This document shows, piece by piece, positions 9,216-18,753 of a stretch of 64,000 bases of DNA (position 1 is the stretch's first letter; every line of letters begins with the position of its first letter). The notes below the pieces were generated by a model. That model was not told the origin of the DNA. It made no database searches and was given only the letters and a program-made list of their open reading frames with translations. Made by a program: the position numbers and the translations under genes. This DNA is from Alphaproteobacteria bacterium (GTDB lineage Bacteria > Pseudomonadota > Alphaproteobacteria > CAAGCB01 > CAG-977), in assembly GCA_024413465.1 (NCBI GenBank), contig JAKSVU010000001.1, positions 267,801 through 331,800 on the forward strand, given 5' to 3'.

Positions 9216-10481
9216 ATGAAAAATATATTAAATAAAAATGGGATAATTTGTGCATTAGATATCGGAACATATACGACAAAGTGTTTATTAGCTAGACAAA
9301 TATCTAATGATAAAATTGTCCTTTTAGGACACGGAATATGTAAAACAAATGGCATGAACAAATCAGAAGTCTCCAATTCTGAATTGTTAACAGAAACCAT
9401 TAAAAAAGTGGTAGAAACTGCAGAAAAACAAGCAAATGAAAAGATTGAAAATGTAATAGTTAGTGTTGGCTCGAGTGAAATGAAGTCAACAATAGAACAT
9501 GAAGATAAAATCTTTAATAATCAAATGATTACAAAACAAGATATTTCTCGCCTACAGAATAAAATTGTAAATCGTGTCCAAAATGAAAATGAAAAGAATA
9601 ACGAAATAAATATTCATACTTTTTTTGTATGTTACGATCTAGATGGTAATGCTCGTCAAAATGCTCCAATAAACTTATTCGGTGAAAAGTTGTCAATGTA
9701 CTACAACTCCATTTTCACTAAAAAATTCTTTGTTCAGAATTTGAAAACTTCTGTTGAAACAAGTCTTTTAAATACTTCTAAATTTGTTGCAGCGCCTCTT
9801 ATGGCTGGACTAGCCTCTTTAAAAAAAGAAGAACTTGAAAACGGAACACTTGTTATTGATTTTGGTGCTGGTTCTACAGGAATCTCTTTTTTTCAAGAAA
9901 ATCAGAACTATGTCTGTGAAAAAATTAATTTTGGAAGTGCCGATATAACTGAAAGAATAAAAAGAGAATTAAAAATCAACAGACAAGATGCTGAAAATAT
10001 AAAAATAAAATATGGTTCTTGTTTAAATAACCAATCATATAGAGATATTGAAATAAAAGTCTACCCTGTTGGAATAAAAGATAATAATAGTTTAATAACA
10101 AAAACAAAATATGATATTTCTGAAATTATTATTTCTGAAATTGATATTCTTTTTAACAAAATTAAGAAGATTATTGACGATAGAGAAATTCAAGCAAATA
10201 TATCTGAAATCGTTCTTGTTGGAAATGGTTGTTTGCTTGAAGGTTTTAGAGAACGATTATCATTATTTTTAGAAAATCAAAATTGTAGATTCGGTGAACC
10301 AGTTCATATTCCTTGTGGTCAAAAAGTAATTGATTCTAAAATTAAAAACTCATTTATGAATTGCTTTGGCATAATCTATTATACAACTCATGAATTGTTA
10401 AAAAATGAACCTACAAAAAAAAGTGGTCCAAAACCTAACAACAGATTACAAAAAATTTGGCAATTCTTCTCAAATATCTAA
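9216..10481 (+). CDS. ftsA: Actin-like divisome protein FtsA
   Basis: A 421-residue actin-family ATPase that tethers FtsZ filaments to the membrane. Phosphate-1 (ALDIGTYTTKCLLA, near residue 13) and phosphate-2 (VIDFGAGSTGISFF, near 213) loops are visible, as is the VLVGNGCLLEGF adenosine motif. The C-terminus ends in an amphipathic RLQKIWQFFSNI segment, consistent with the membrane-targeting sequence. It is the last + strand gene of the cluster; ftsZ, which normally follows, is replaced by convergent sspB. Confidence 0.92.
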   Translation: MKNILNKNGIICALDIGTYTTKCLLARQISNDKIVLLGHGICKTNGMNKSEVSNSELLTETIKKVVETAEKQANEKIENVIVSVGSSEMKSTIEHEDKIFNNQMITKQDISRLQNKIVNRVQNENEKNNEINIHTFFVCYDLDGNARQNAPINLFGEKLSMYYNSIFTKKFFVQNLKTSVETSLLNTSKFVAAPLMAGLASLKKEELENGTLVIDFGAGSTGISFFQENQNYVCEKINFGSADITERIKRELKINRQDAENIKIKYGSCLNNQSYRDIEIKVYPVGIKDNNSLITKTKYDISEIIISEIDILFNKIKKIIDDREIQANISEIVLVGNGCLLEGFRERLSLFLENQNCRFGEPVHIPCGQKVIDSKIKNSFMNCFGIIYYTTHELLKNEPTKKSGPKPNNRLQKIWQFFSNI

Positions 10482-10524
10482 AAAATTATGTTAAAAAAAA
10501 TTGTAAAATCTGAAAGACAATGGT

Positions 10525-10941
10525 TTATTTACCAAAATAAATTAGATTTTCATCTGATTTTTCTTGTACAACCGCTTTTTTCTTCGGAATTTTAGGGTGA
10601 AATTCTAAGTGAATTTGTGCATATGGATCTGTAAAAGCAGTTATTGATTTAAATGGGATTTCAATATGTTCTAAAACATTATCAAATGATAATCTAACAG
10701 AAATACAATCATCACTTACTTTCAAATCATAAAATTCATACTGTAAAATTATCGTCATTTCATCTGGATATCTTTTTCTCAATCTATCAGCTAAAATAAC
10801 ACCAGGATATTTTGTTAAAAATGAAATATAAAAATAATTTTTTTTGCCGAACTGTTCAATTTCAGAGATTTTACTCAATGCTTTTTTTGCCAAATTTAGG
10901 TAGGTCTCTTCTATTAGAACTGGATAATCAATTTCCTGCAT
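10525..10941 (-). CDS. sspB: SspB-like ClpXP specificity-enhancing factor
   Basis: A 138-residue protein resembling alphaproteobacterial SspB: an N-terminal helix (INYxVLIEETYLNL-like), a beta-rich substrate-binding core with TKYPGVILADRLRKRYPDEMTIILQ, and an FKSITAFTDPYAQIHLEF segment. The family binds ssrA-tagged proteins and delivers them to the ClpXP protease in the cytoplasm. The C-terminal tail is short compared with some SspB proteins. AAGGGG sits upstream of the ATG. The gene lies just downstream of ssrA on the same strand, so the tagging RNA and the tag adaptor are neighbours and may share transcripts. Confidence 0.85.
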   Translation of the reverse strand: MQEIDYPVLIEETYLNLAKKALSKISEIEQFGKKNYFYISFLTKYPGVILADRLRKRYPDEMTIILQYEFYDLKVSDDCISVRLSFDNVLEHIEIPFKSITAFTDPYAQIHLEFHPKIPKKKAVVQEKSDENLIYFGK

Positions 10942-10963
10942 TCATACCCCTTATTTTAATAAA

Positions 10964-10990
10964 GGGACACTCCTGTTGCTAGGTAGTCCC
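10964..10990 (-). terminator. Hairpin at the 3' end of ssrA
   Basis: A GGGAC/GTCCC stem with an inner CCT/AGG helix and a short TTTATT tail on the - strand. It could end the ssrA precursor or be a 3' processing structure. The tail is weak, so read-through into sspB is possible. Confidence 0.45.
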
Positions 10991-11245
10991 ACACCTCACC
11001 TTAACCGCTCAAGGCTAAGGAATTAATTTTGGTTTTTTCAGTTGCATTAAGCAGCCAAAGCAACCTGAGTGCGATTATCATTCGCATTTAAAATTATAGC
11101 CCGATAACGGTGGAACAATACCGGATACAAATTTAATCTTTACTACGCGTGTCGATCCTATTTCGTCCCCAATAAATGGTGGAGACGCCGGGTACCGCCC
11201 CCGGGTCCACAACGCCTATTCCACTAAACGTTTAGCATCTTAGTC
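10964..11245 (-). ncRNA. ssrA: Permuted two-piece tmRNA (ssrA)
   Basis: Read on the - strand, the acceptor piece comes first. It has a T-arm with CCGGG/CCCGG stem and ends in TCCACCA at base 11177. After only 6 bases (11171-11176) comes the coding piece, starting GGGGACGAAATAGGATCGACA at 11170. The tag frame lies at 11047-11085: GCG AAT GAT AAT CGC ACT CAG GTT GCT TTG GCT GCT TAA, that is ANDNRTQVALAA, giving AANDNRTQVALAA with the charged alanine. This 3'-part-before-5'-part order is the circular permutation known in alphaproteobacteria. The outer ends of both pieces are approximate. The RNA rescues stalled ribosomes with SmpB. Confidence 0.9.
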
Positions 11246-11263
11246 GAAAAAATGACAAGAAAG

Positions 11264-11292
11264 AGTATAATAAAACTCTTTTATCAAATCAA
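11264..11292 (-). promoter_or_regulatory. Sigma-70-type promoter of ssrA
   Basis: On the - strand TTGATT and TATACT are separated by exactly 17 bases. The -10 ends about 20 bases before the likely acceptor-piece start. This is the best-matching promoter I see near the tmRNA. Confidence 0.7.
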
Positions 11293-11321
11293 GCAACTTA
11301 ATATACTTTTAAATGAATCTC

Positions 11322-13112
11322 TTATTCTAAATTTAATTCTTTTGTTAAAAGTTCTAACTCATCGACAAAATGTTCAACAACACTTAATCCTTTTTTCCAA
11401 AAATTTGCTTGAGAAGCATCCAAATTAAATGGAGCTAATAATTCCTTATGTCTCTGACTTCCACCTTTTGAAAGCATTTCAATGTATTTATCTTGGAAAT
11501 TTTCTACTAAATTATTTTCATATACGTTATACAATGTATTAACTAAGCAATCTCCAAAAGCATAACTATACACATAAAAAGGTGTATGTATTAAGTGGGG
11601 TATTCCACACCACATAAGAGCAGCCCCATCATCTATATTAACAGCAGGACCTAGAGCGTCTTGTTGCGTCTTTTTCCATATCTCATTTAATTCATTTGGA
11701 GATAATTCACCACAAATTCTTCTTCTTGTATGAACTTCCATTTCAAATTTATGGAATGCAATTTGACGAACAGATGTATTCAACATTGAACCAACCTTTT
11801 CTGCTAGCATTTTAAATTTGATATGTGGATTTTGTTCAATTTTTAACATGTATTTAAATGTCAACATTTCCCCAAAAACAGAAGCTGTTTCTGCTAGAGT
11901 TAATGGTGTATCTGACAACAAATATCCCTGTTTTCTTGCTAAATATTGATGGATACCATGTCCTAATTCATGTGCTAAAGTCATGATATCATCTGTTTTT
12001 CCCATATAATTTAACATGATATAAGGATGAACACTTGGTACAACAGGATGTGCATATGCCCCCCCCTCTTTTCCTTCTGCAGGAGGAACATCTATCCAAG
12101 AATTTTCGAAAAATTTTTTACCAATTTCTGCCATTTCAGGAGAAAATTCATTATACGCATGATACACTATATTTTTTGCATCTTCCCAGGTATATTCTCG
12201 TTCCTCTAAAAAAGGTATTGGTGCATTTCTATCCCAATAAGTAATTCTGTCTAGTTTTAGCCACTTAGATTTTAAAGAATAATATCTATGAGAAATTTTA
12301 GGTTGCTTTTCCTCAACACTTTGAACTAATGCATCTACAACACTATCTTCAACTTGATTACCCAAATTTCTATCTGACATTGGATTAGAAAATCCACGCC
12401 ATTCATCCTCAATTTGTTTATCTTTTGCTAATGTATTTGTAATAAGAGAAAATAAGGAGATATTTTCTGTAAAGATTCGTTTAAATTCTTCTCCAACTTT
12501 TTGTCTTAATTTATAATCATCACTTAGTAATAAATTTAGAGCTTCTGTTTCCGTATATAAAACATCATCAATTTTAAATCTCAATTTTGACATAGTTTCA
12601 TCATATAACCGAACCCATCCATTAACTCCACTTATACTCTTATCTAACAACATTTTTTCCAATCGTTCATCAAGTTGATGATCCTTATATTTTCTTATAT
12701 TCTCAATCCAACTCTTATATTTCTGAACAACAGGATCCGACATTTTTTGATTCAAACAATCATCAGATAATTTATTAACTTCTAATCTAAAAAAAAGTAA
12801 TTTACTTAATAACTTATTATTGGTTTCCTGAACTTTTTGATAAAAATTTGTTACATCTATATCATTAATTGATATTGAATGTTTCATATACGCATATGCT
12901 TCTAATTTTCCAATCAATTCACACATTTTCTCATAATGTTGAATTGTCTCGCCAAACATTTTACCAGAAATCTGACTTAAACCATCCTTAAATTCCCATT
13001 CAAATTGAATCGAAAGTTTTTCTAAATCTTCAAAATCGTACTCTATTTCCGCACAATTTATATCAGAATACAGATCAGTTAAATCCCAATGTGGTAAAAA
13101 CTCGGTATTCAT
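11322..13112 (-). CDS. pepF: M3-family oligoendopeptidase F
   Basis: A 596-residue cytoplasmic zinc metallopeptidase of the M3B/PepF type. The catalytic HELGHGIHQ motif lies near residue 380, with a downstream glutamate in the LAETASVFGE segment as third ligand. A long helical N-terminal half precedes the catalytic domain. The length matches the family (about 600). It probably degrades short peptides. The start overlaps gmk by 4 bases, so the two are likely co-transcribed; the ssrA promoter lies just past its stop codon. Confidence 0.93.
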   Translation of the reverse strand: MNTEFLPHWDLTDLYSDINCAEIEYDFEDLEKLSIQFEWEFKDGLSQISGKMFGETIQHYEKMCELIGKLEAYAYMKHSISINDIDVTNFYQKVQETNNKLLSKLLFFRLEVNKLSDDCLNQKMSDPVVQKYKSWIENIRKYKDHQLDERLEKMLLDKSISGVNGWVRLYDETMSKLRFKIDDVLYTETEALNLLLSDDYKLRQKVGEEFKRIFTENISLFSLITNTLAKDKQIEDEWRGFSNPMSDRNLGNQVEDSVVDALVQSVEEKQPKISHRYYSLKSKWLKLDRITYWDRNAPIPFLEEREYTWEDAKNIVYHAYNEFSPEMAEIGKKFFENSWIDVPPAEGKEGGAYAHPVVPSVHPYIMLNYMGKTDDIMTLAHELGHGIHQYLARKQGYLLSDTPLTLAETASVFGEMLTFKYMLKIEQNPHIKFKMLAEKVGSMLNTSVRQIAFHKFEMEVHTRRRICGELSPNELNEIWKKTQQDALGPAVNIDDGAALMWCGIPHLIHTPFYVYSYAFGDCLVNTLYNVYENNLVENFQDKYIEMLSKGGSQRHKELLAPFNLDASQANFWKKGLSVVEHFVDELELLTKELNLE

Positions 13113-13753
13113 TTTTTTATTCCTTTTAATTTATTCTCTACAAAATCTTTCAATCCCAATTGCCTATTTTTTTTCAATCTTTCAGAAATTAATATAGAAC
13201 GAACAGCTTCTATACTTTCTTCTAAATCTTCATTAATAATAACATAATCATATTCATTATAGTGCGATGCTTCATCTGAAGCTGTTTTCATTCTATTTTC
13301 AATAACCTCAATTGAATCTTGTTGTCTATTTAACAATCTATTTTTTAATTCTTCTAGTGATGGAGGCAAAATTGAAATACTGACTAAATCATCTCTTGCT
13401 TTTTCAGCTAACTGTCTTGCCCCCTGCCATTCTATATCAAATAAAACATCTTTACCTGCAGCTAAAGCAATCTCTATTGGTTTTTTCGGTGTTCCATAAC
13501 AATTTCCACAAAACTCTGCATGCTCCAAGAACTCCCCATTTTTTACCATTTCCTGAAACTTTTCATAACCCACAAAAAAATAATCTTTTCCATCTACTTC
13601 TCCAGGACGAGGCTTTCTGGTTGTTGCAGAAACGGATAAGAAAAAATTTTTATCATTTTCTAATATTTTGTGAGCTATCGCCGTTTTTCCTGTTCCTGAT
13701 GGTGATGATAAAACAAGTAGCAATCCCCGTTTTTTAATTTGTGAATTTATCAT
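13109..13753 (-). CDS. gmk: Guanylate kinase
   Basis: A 214-residue cytoplasmic kinase converting GMP (and dGMP) to GDP. The P-loop SSPSGTGKTAI is near residue 16, followed by TTRKPRPGEVDGKDYFFV, the GMP-binding loop, and EWQGARQL. Typical length. It is the first gene of a pair with pepF and is divergent from the SDR gene; the 70-base gap should hold both promoters. A second guanine-nucleotide enzyme, guaC, lies about 3 kb away. Confidence 0.95.
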   Translation of the reverse strand: MINSQIKKRGLLLVLSSPSGTGKTAIAHKILENDKNFFLSVSATTRKPRPGEVDGKDYFFVGYEKFQEMVKNGEFLEHAEFCGNCYGTPKKPIEIALAAGKDVLFDIEWQGARQLAEKARDDLVSISILPPSLEELKNRLLNRQQDSIEVIENRMKTASDEASHYNEYDYVIINEDLEESIEAVRSILISERLKKNRQLGLKDFVENKLKGIKK

Positions 13754-13767
13754 AATAAAATCCCCTA

Positions 13768-13796
13768 TTTTCTACTAAGTAAAATTGTTATATAAT
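13768..13796 (+). promoter_or_regulatory. Possible promoter of the SDR gene
   Basis: A perfect TATAAT at 13791-13796 lies about 27 bases before the SDR start. The best -35 at 17-base spacing (TTTTCT) is poor, so support rests mainly on the -10. Confidence 0.35.
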
Positions 13797-13825
13797 ATTA
13801 AACAAGAAACAAAAAGGAAATAATG

Positions 13826-14593
13826 ATGAAAAATCCGCACAATATTTTAATAACTGGAGCTTCTAGTGGTATAGGAAAGGCTCTTGCAATTTTCTATGCA
13901 AATAAAAACATCAATCTTTTTATATGCGGAAAAAATATCGATCGTCTAAATGAAACAAAAATAATTTGTGAACAAAAAAAGGCAAATGTTTTTTCTGAAA
14001 TCATTGATATAACAAATCAAGAACTTGTAAAAGATTGGATTAACAGATGTGATCAAATAGCACCATTGGAACTTGTTTTTGCAAATGCCGGCATATCTAT
14101 TGGACCTGGTAAGGATGTTATCGAATCGGAAGAAGAAACAAGAGCTGTTTTTGAAACAAATCTATTAGGTGTGCTAAATACTGTTCTTCCCTGTTTGGCA
14201 AAAATGAGATTAAGAAATCGTGGACAAATTGCTCTTACAAGCTCCTTAGCTGGATATCGTGGCCTTCCTTCTGCACCAGCTTATTCCGGATCGAAAAATG
14301 CAGTTCAAGCATGGGGTGAGGCTTTACGAGGAGCTTTAAAGAAAACTGGCATAGAGGTAAATGTAATCTGTCCTGGTTTTGTTAAATCAAGGATAACTGA
14401 AAGAAATAATTTTCCAATGCCATTTCTTTTATCTGCAGATAAGGCTGCAAAAATCATTGCTAAAAATTTAAGAAAAAACAAAGGGAGAATTACTTTCCCA
14501 TTACCTCTTGCTTTTTTCATCTATTTGCTTAGTTGTCTTCCTGCTAGACTTGCTGAATTTTTTTTAACCAAACTTCCCAGAAAGGGATCTTAA
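13826..14593 (+). CDS. Short-chain dehydrogenase/reductase
   Basis: A ~255-residue NAD(P)-dependent SDR. The Rossmann loop TGASSGIGKA (about residue 10), the NAGIS motif, the catalytic serine in TSSLAGYRG and the YSGSK active-site Tyr/Lys are present. The C-terminus has a hydrophobic stretch (LPLAFFIYLLSCLPARLAE), which suggests membrane association as in many 'classical' SDRs of unknown substrate. Two ATGs overlap at 13823 and 13826; the second has better spacing from AAGGA. The substrate cannot be told from sequence. Convergent with the RHH gene, overlapping it by 4 bases. Confidence 0.88.
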   Translation: MKNPHNILITGASSGIGKALAIFYANKNINLFICGKNIDRLNETKIICEQKKANVFSEIIDITNQELVKDWINRCDQIAPLELVFANAGISIGPGKDVIESEEETRAVFETNLLGVLNTVLPCLAKMRLRNRGQIALTSSLAGYRGLPSAPAYSGSKNAVQAWGEALRGALKKTGIEVNVICPGFVKSRITERNNFPMPFLLSADKAAKIIAKNLRKNKGRITFPLPLAFFIYLLSCLPARLAEFFLTKLPRKGS

Positions 14594-14802
14594 TCAATAT
14601 TTTTTAATTTTTTTAAAACAAATATTCTTAATGCTGATGAAAGTCCTGAATTTCGTGGAATTGCGTCTATTTCTGATATTAACTTTGAAATTGTCTTGTT
14701 TTCCTTTTGGGCGATACATTCCAATTCGCACCAAAATTCAGGTTCCAATGTAACACTCGTAGAATGTCCTGATATAATGACAGAATATTTTTTTATACTC
14801 AT
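14590..14802 (-). CDS. Small ribbon-helix-helix protein
   Basis: A 70-residue protein with a beta strand (KYSVIISGHSTSVTLE), then two helices (EFWCELECIAQKENKTISKLISEID), ending in SALRIFVLKKLK. This matches the RHH_4-type domain common in alphaproteobacteria, where it appears as a single-domain protein of unknown role, probably DNA-binding. The start codon overlaps the stop of the upstream kinase/ATPase gene, so it is likely the third gene of the guaC transcript. Possibly a regulator, but no operator is visible to me. Confidence 0.75.
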   Translation of the reverse strand: MSIKKYSVIISGHSTSVTLEPEFWCELECIAQKENKTISKLISEIDAIPRNSGLSSALRIFVLKKLKNID

Positions 14803-16376
14803 ATCTTTGCAATCAAAGATCTAACAGACGACAAAGTTGTCATTTTGTCTCCTGATGTATCTATTTTTTCCCAATTGATATATCCAACATCAATATTCAA
14901 CTGTGCATCTAATTCTTCCGGAGACTTTACATCAGATGGATTTCTTAATCTTTTCATCACTCTTTCTTTCCGAATTTCTATTGGTGCATCCACCCAAATT
15001 CCTTGAAATTTTATATGTAAATCTCTTGCTATTTTTTCTATTAATTCTCTTTGTTTTTCATTATGAAATAAAGCATCTACCACCACAGATTGTCCATTTT
15101 TTAGTATCTGAACACACTGTTCACAGATAGTTTTAAAAACAAGATTCTCCTGATCATCTGTATAGGTATCCGTCGGAATATAATCTTCCAAATCAATTTT
15201 TAACAAATTTTTTCGAATAACATCATCCCTCAGAATAACAGCTCCTATAGGATTTCCAATATATGGAGCGGCTTCTCTACTTATTCTAGATTTTCCAGAC
15301 CCTGATAAACCACCACAGGCTACCAAAATAGGTTTTTCTTGCTTTAAAAATCTTTTAGCTAACACAAACTGCTCATAAGCTCTATTCGCCATTAAATTTG
15401 AAGCAGGTTTGTCCATAATTTCACTAGATCTTTCTGCAAACACATAGGCATTCACTGCTGCTCTGCATGAAAGAAATAGAGGTAACGCTAAAACACCATC
15501 CCAATCTCCTGATAATGACATATAATGATTAAACAATATACTGACTAATCTGCGAAGCCCCTTACTTTCCATATCAACCAATAAGAAAGCAAAATCATAC
15601 AACGTATCAATTTTTACTAAGTCATCATAAAATTCAATTGGATTAAATAGTGTTACCTTACCATTGTACATTGCAATATTTCGAAGATTTAAGTCTCCAT
15701 GACAGTATCGTATTTTTCCTTCAGTTCCTCTTTTATAGAGTAAATCTTTCACCTCATTTAATGCTTTGATTTGTAAATTTTCCAATTCATCAACATCTTC
15801 TGCATCAAAAATCGATGGAACAAAACAACGTATCATCGCATTATTTTCAACAATACGTCCTTTTATTATTTCAACAGGATCCCTATCTTCAACAATTTTA
15901 GCAGATTTATGCATTTCATATATGCGTTCAGCTGTATCCATCATCTCAAATCGATCAAGATCACCTCGATCTGTCAATCTATCAAAAAGCATATCCTCTG
16001 GAAATTCTTTCATCACAAACAGATAATCAACGATTTCTCCACCTAAAGGGGGGACATTCCCTACACGATATCCTTTTGAAGTTAATCTAATTGGGTACAC
16101 TCCATGACTTAAACCGGGTGCCCACAAATCGCACAACCGTTTTTCATTTTCACAAGCCTTTTTCCTTTTTTCAACAGTTGAATAATCAACATATGGATAT
16201 TTTACCCCCCTTTTTAATTTATAGACTAAATCACCTGTCATAAAAAGTTCAGATATATTCGTCTCCTTGATTAAAATTTTACAATTCGACTTTAAACCAA
16301 ACGTCTCTGGAACTGACAACGCTTTTATCAAACTTGATTGATCTTCAATAATCACTTTAAAATTTCTTTCTAACAA
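14799..16376 (-). CDS. Bifunctional phosphotransferase-like/AAA ATPase protein
   Basis: 525 residues in two parts. The N-terminal ~340 residues resemble an aminoglycoside phosphotransferase-like kinase, with the Brenner-type HGDLNLRN motif near residue 225 followed by a PIEFYDDL segment. The C-terminal part is a P-loop kinase-like ATPase with [15 protein letters not shown] near residue 355 and a VVDALFHN segment. Such fusions are widespread in proteobacteria and no substrate is established, so an antibiotic-resistance role should not be assumed. It overlaps guaC by 7 bases and the RHH gene by 4, so it probably sits in one operon. Confidence 0.85.
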   Translation of the reverse strand: MLERNFKVIIEDQSSLIKALSVPETFGLKSNCKILIKETNISELFMTGDLVYKLKRGVKYPYVDYSTVEKRKKACENEKRLCDLWAPGLSHGVYPIRLTSKGYRVGNVPPLGGEIVDYLFVMKEFPEDMLFDRLTDRGDLDRFEMMDTAERIYEMHKSAKIVEDRDPVEIIKGRIVENNAMIRCFVPSIFDAEDVDELENLQIKALNEVKDLLYKRGTEGKIRYCHGDLNLRNIAMYNGKVTLFNPIEFYDDLVKIDTLYDFAFLLVDMESKGLRRLVSILFNHYMSLSGDWDGVLALPLFLSCRAAVNAYVFAERSSEIMDKPASNLMANRAYEQFVLAKRFLKQEKPILVACGGLSGSGKSRISREAAPYIGNPIGAVILRDDVIRKNLLKIDLEDYIPTDTYTDDQENLVFKTICEQCVQILKNGQSVVVDALFHNEKQRELIEKIARDLHIKFQGIWVDAPIEIRKERVMKRLRNPSDVKSPEELDAQLNIDVGYINWEKIDTSGDKMTTLSSVRSLIAKI

Positions 16377-17464
16377 GAAGGTTTATGAGATGGATTTGTA
16401 TTTTTTGCATTTTGTGGTTGCATTGCTAATGATGAATTAAATTGTTGTGTAACCCGAACAAATGTTGTTCTCTTACTTAATTCTTTCAAAGTTCTGGCAC
16501 CGACATACGTACACGTAGATCTAACTCCCCCTAAAATTTCTTTAACTGTATTTTCAATTGGTCCTTTATATTCTACAAGCACGGTTCTTCCTTCGCTTGC
16601 ACGATATGAAGCCACACCACCAGCATACTTTTCCATTGCTGTATCAGAACTCATTCCGTAAAAACGACGATATTTCTTTCCCGTACTTTCATCAACAACA
16701 ATATCACCACCAGATTCATCGTGGCCTGCAAACATTCCACCTAACATAACAAAATCTGCACCAGCACCAAACGCTTTTGAAACATCTCCAGGACATGTAC
16801 AACCACCATCCGCAATAATATGTCCCCCCAAGCCATGAGCTGCATCGGCACATTCTATAATAGCAGACAATTGAGGATATCCTACTCCTGTTTGTATTCT
16901 TGTTGTACAAACAGATCCTGGTCCAATTCCAACTTTTACGATATCAGCTCCTGATAAAATCAATTCTTCAGTCATCTCTCCAGTAACGACATTCCCTGCT
17001 ATAATCGTGGTCGTTGGGAAAGAATCTCTAATTTTTCTCAAATAATCAACAAAATGCTGACTATACCCATTTGCAACATCTATACAAATAAATTTAATTG
17101 CAGGATTAGCACCAATAATTCTTGTAATTCTTTCAAAATCTTTATCAGAAGTTCCCGATGTAACTGCTAAATAATTATAATCTTCTTCCGTAGAAGTTTG
17201 ATTAAAATCAGCCCATTGTTCCTTAGTATAATGTTTATGAATACAAGTAAACATTTCAAATGTTTTTAAAACATTAAAGACTTCAAAAGTACCCACTGTA
17301 TCCATATTTGAAGCCATAACAGGAACACCGCTCCATTGAAGATGTGAATTTCTGAAGACAAATGATCTTTTTAAATCAACTTCTGACCTAGAACGTAAAG
17401 TACTTCTTTTAGGCCTAAACAAAACATCTTTGAAATCAAGTTTCATATCTTCTTCAATACGCAT
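16370..17464 (-). CDS. guaC: GMP reductase
   Basis: A TIM-barrel enzyme of the IMPDH/GMPR family that reductively deaminates GMP to [18 protein letters not shown] at the N-terminus and the absence of CBS domains indicate GMP reductase rather than IMPDH. The catalytic-cysteine loop [11 protein letters not shown] and the [16 protein letters not shown] segment are visible. I chose ATG 17464 (364 residues) because GGAAGG lies 8 bases upstream; an upstream in-frame start at 17503 would add 13 residues. The C-terminal ~25 residues (after TTFVRV) look lineage-specific. First gene of a three-gene operon. Confidence 0.92.
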   Translation of the reverse strand: MRIEEDMKLDFKDVLFRPKRSTLRSRSEVDLKRSFVFRNSHLQWSGVPVMASNMDTVGTFEVFNVLKTFEMFTCIHKHYTKEQWADFNQTSTEEDYNYLAVTSGTSDKDFERITRIIGANPAIKFICIDVANGYSQHFVDYLRKIRDSFPTTTIIAGNVVTGEMTEELILSGADIVKVGIGPGSVCTTRIQTGVGYPQLSAIIECADAAHGLGGHIIADGGCTCPGDVSKAFGAGADFVMLGGMFAGHDESGGDIVVDESTGKKYRRFYGMSSDTAMEKYAGGVASYRASEGRTVLVEYKGPIENTVKEILGGVRSTCTYVGARTLKELSKRTTFVRVTQQFNSSLAMQPQNAKNTNPSHKPSC

Positions 17465-17565
17465 TTTTTTATCCTTCCAAAAAATAAGGAACTGATTTAA
17501 CATTAATTATCTTCGTTCTAATATTAAAATCCGTTCCAAAATTTCTTCTATAACCTATTGGCTAT

Positions 17566-17594
17566 ATACTACATTACACGATTCTTCAATGCAA
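17566..17594 (-). promoter_or_regulatory. Candidate promoter of guaC operon
   Basis: On the - strand TTGCAT and TAGTAT are spaced by 17 bases, about 100 bases before the guaC start. The remaining leader shows no riboswitch I can recognise. Confidence 0.4.
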
Positions 17595-17719
17595 TGATTT
17601 TCTACGAAAAAATCTTTATTTTCATTACTTTTTGTACCTAAATTTCACTTTAAATATTTTACTTTTTTAGAATATCTAAACAATCATTAATAAAAAAAAT
17701 ACTTTTTTGTGTTTCTATC

Positions 17720-17748
17720 TTGTTAAGATACAAATACAATCCTATATT
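17720..17748 (+). promoter_or_regulatory. Promoter of the DnaJ-like gene
   Basis: TTGTTA (17720-17725) and TATATT (17743-17748) are separated by exactly 17 bases and lie about 40 bases before the start codon. No CIRCE-type inverted repeat is visible. Confidence 0.6.
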
Positions 17749-17786
17749 TATTTGTAGAAAGCATTTTAGCAGTAAGGATAAAACAA

Positions 17787-18743
17787 ATGGCTAACCCATA
17801 TACATTATTAGGTGTATCCAAAACAGCAAGTTCTGAAGAGATAAAGCAAGCTTACAGAAAACTAGCAAGGAAAATGCACCCAGATTTAAATCCTAATGAT
17901 CCTAAGGCTGCTGATAAGTTTAAAGAAATTACATCTGCTTATGAAATTTTATCAGACAATGACAAACGCCGTCGTTATGATGCTGGCGAAATTGATGATG
18001 AAGGAAAACAAAGAGCTGGTTTTGGTTTTAATCCTAATGCATATAAAAATGGGTCAAGACCTGGGTTTGACGGATTTGATTTTAGTTTCGCAAACAACAA
18101 ATATGGTTCAAAAAAAAGAAGTGGATTTGATTTTTTCAATGATATTTTTGGGCAAAATGGAACCGAAGATATCTTTTCTAGCATGAAAAAAAATAAAAAA
18201 TCCCCAAGAACTCCAGGTGAAAATATCAACATTGATTTGACAGTATCTTTTATTGATGCTGCCCTAGGAATTGAAAAAACAATATCTTTGCCAAATGGAA
18301 AAAAAGTAAATTTAAAAATCCCTGCAGGAACAGAAAATTTTAAAACTTTTAGATTAAAGGGACAAGGAGAACTGAGTTCTAATGGTGGTGAAAATGGAGA
18401 TGCTTTTGTGAGAGTACTCGTACCATCTCACCCTTTTTTTACGAGAGAAGGTTTAAATATTTCTGTTGAAATACCTCTTACATTAACAGAGGCTATTCTT
18501 GGCTCAAAAATAACCATCCCAACACTTGATGGAAAGGTTTCATTAAAAATTCCTCCAAACTCCAACACTGGTTCTATTTTAAGATTGCGGGGGAAGGGAA
18601 TAAAAACACCCGATCAGACTGGAGATTTACTTGCAAAAATGAAAATATATTTACCAGACTCTCCAGATCTGGAATTAACAAATTTTATGAAAAAATGGAA
18701 AAATAACCAAAAAAATCCTCGTATAAAATTTGGTATGATTTAA
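17787..18743 (+). CDS. DnaJ-family co-chaperone (CbpA-like)
   Basis: 318 residues: a J domain (1-70) with HPD at 31-33, a Gly/Phe-rich linker (about 75-140), and two DnaJ C-terminal beta domains. There is no CxxCxGxG zinc finger, so it is a type II, CbpA-like protein rather than canonical DnaJ. It would stimulate DnaK ATPase and bind unfolded clients. AAGGAT stands upstream of the ATG. aroC follows after 10 bases and probably shares the transcript. CbpA is the closest name, but orthology is not provable here. Confidence 0.88.
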   Translation: MANPYTLLGVSKTASSEEIKQAYRKLARKMHPDLNPNDPKAADKFKEITSAYEILSDNDKRRRYDAGEIDDEGKQRAGFGFNPNAYKNGSRPGFDGFDFSFANNKYGSKKRSGFDFFNDIFGQNGTEDIFSSMKKNKKSPRTPGENINIDLTVSFIDAALGIEKTISLPNGKKVNLKIPAGTENFKTFRLKGQGELSSNGGENGDAFVRVLVPSHPFFTREGLNISVEIPLTLTEAILGSKITIPTLDGKVSLKIPPNSNTGSILRLRGKGIKTPDQTGDLLAKMKIYLPDSPDLELTNFMKKWKNNQKNPRIKFGMI

Positions 18744-18753
18744 GGATAAAAAA

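Noticed and set aside
14799..16376. Aminoglycoside-resistance gene
   Set aside because: The phosphotransferase-like half is fused to a P-loop ATPase in a widespread proteobacterial architecture that has no demonstrated link to antibiotics.
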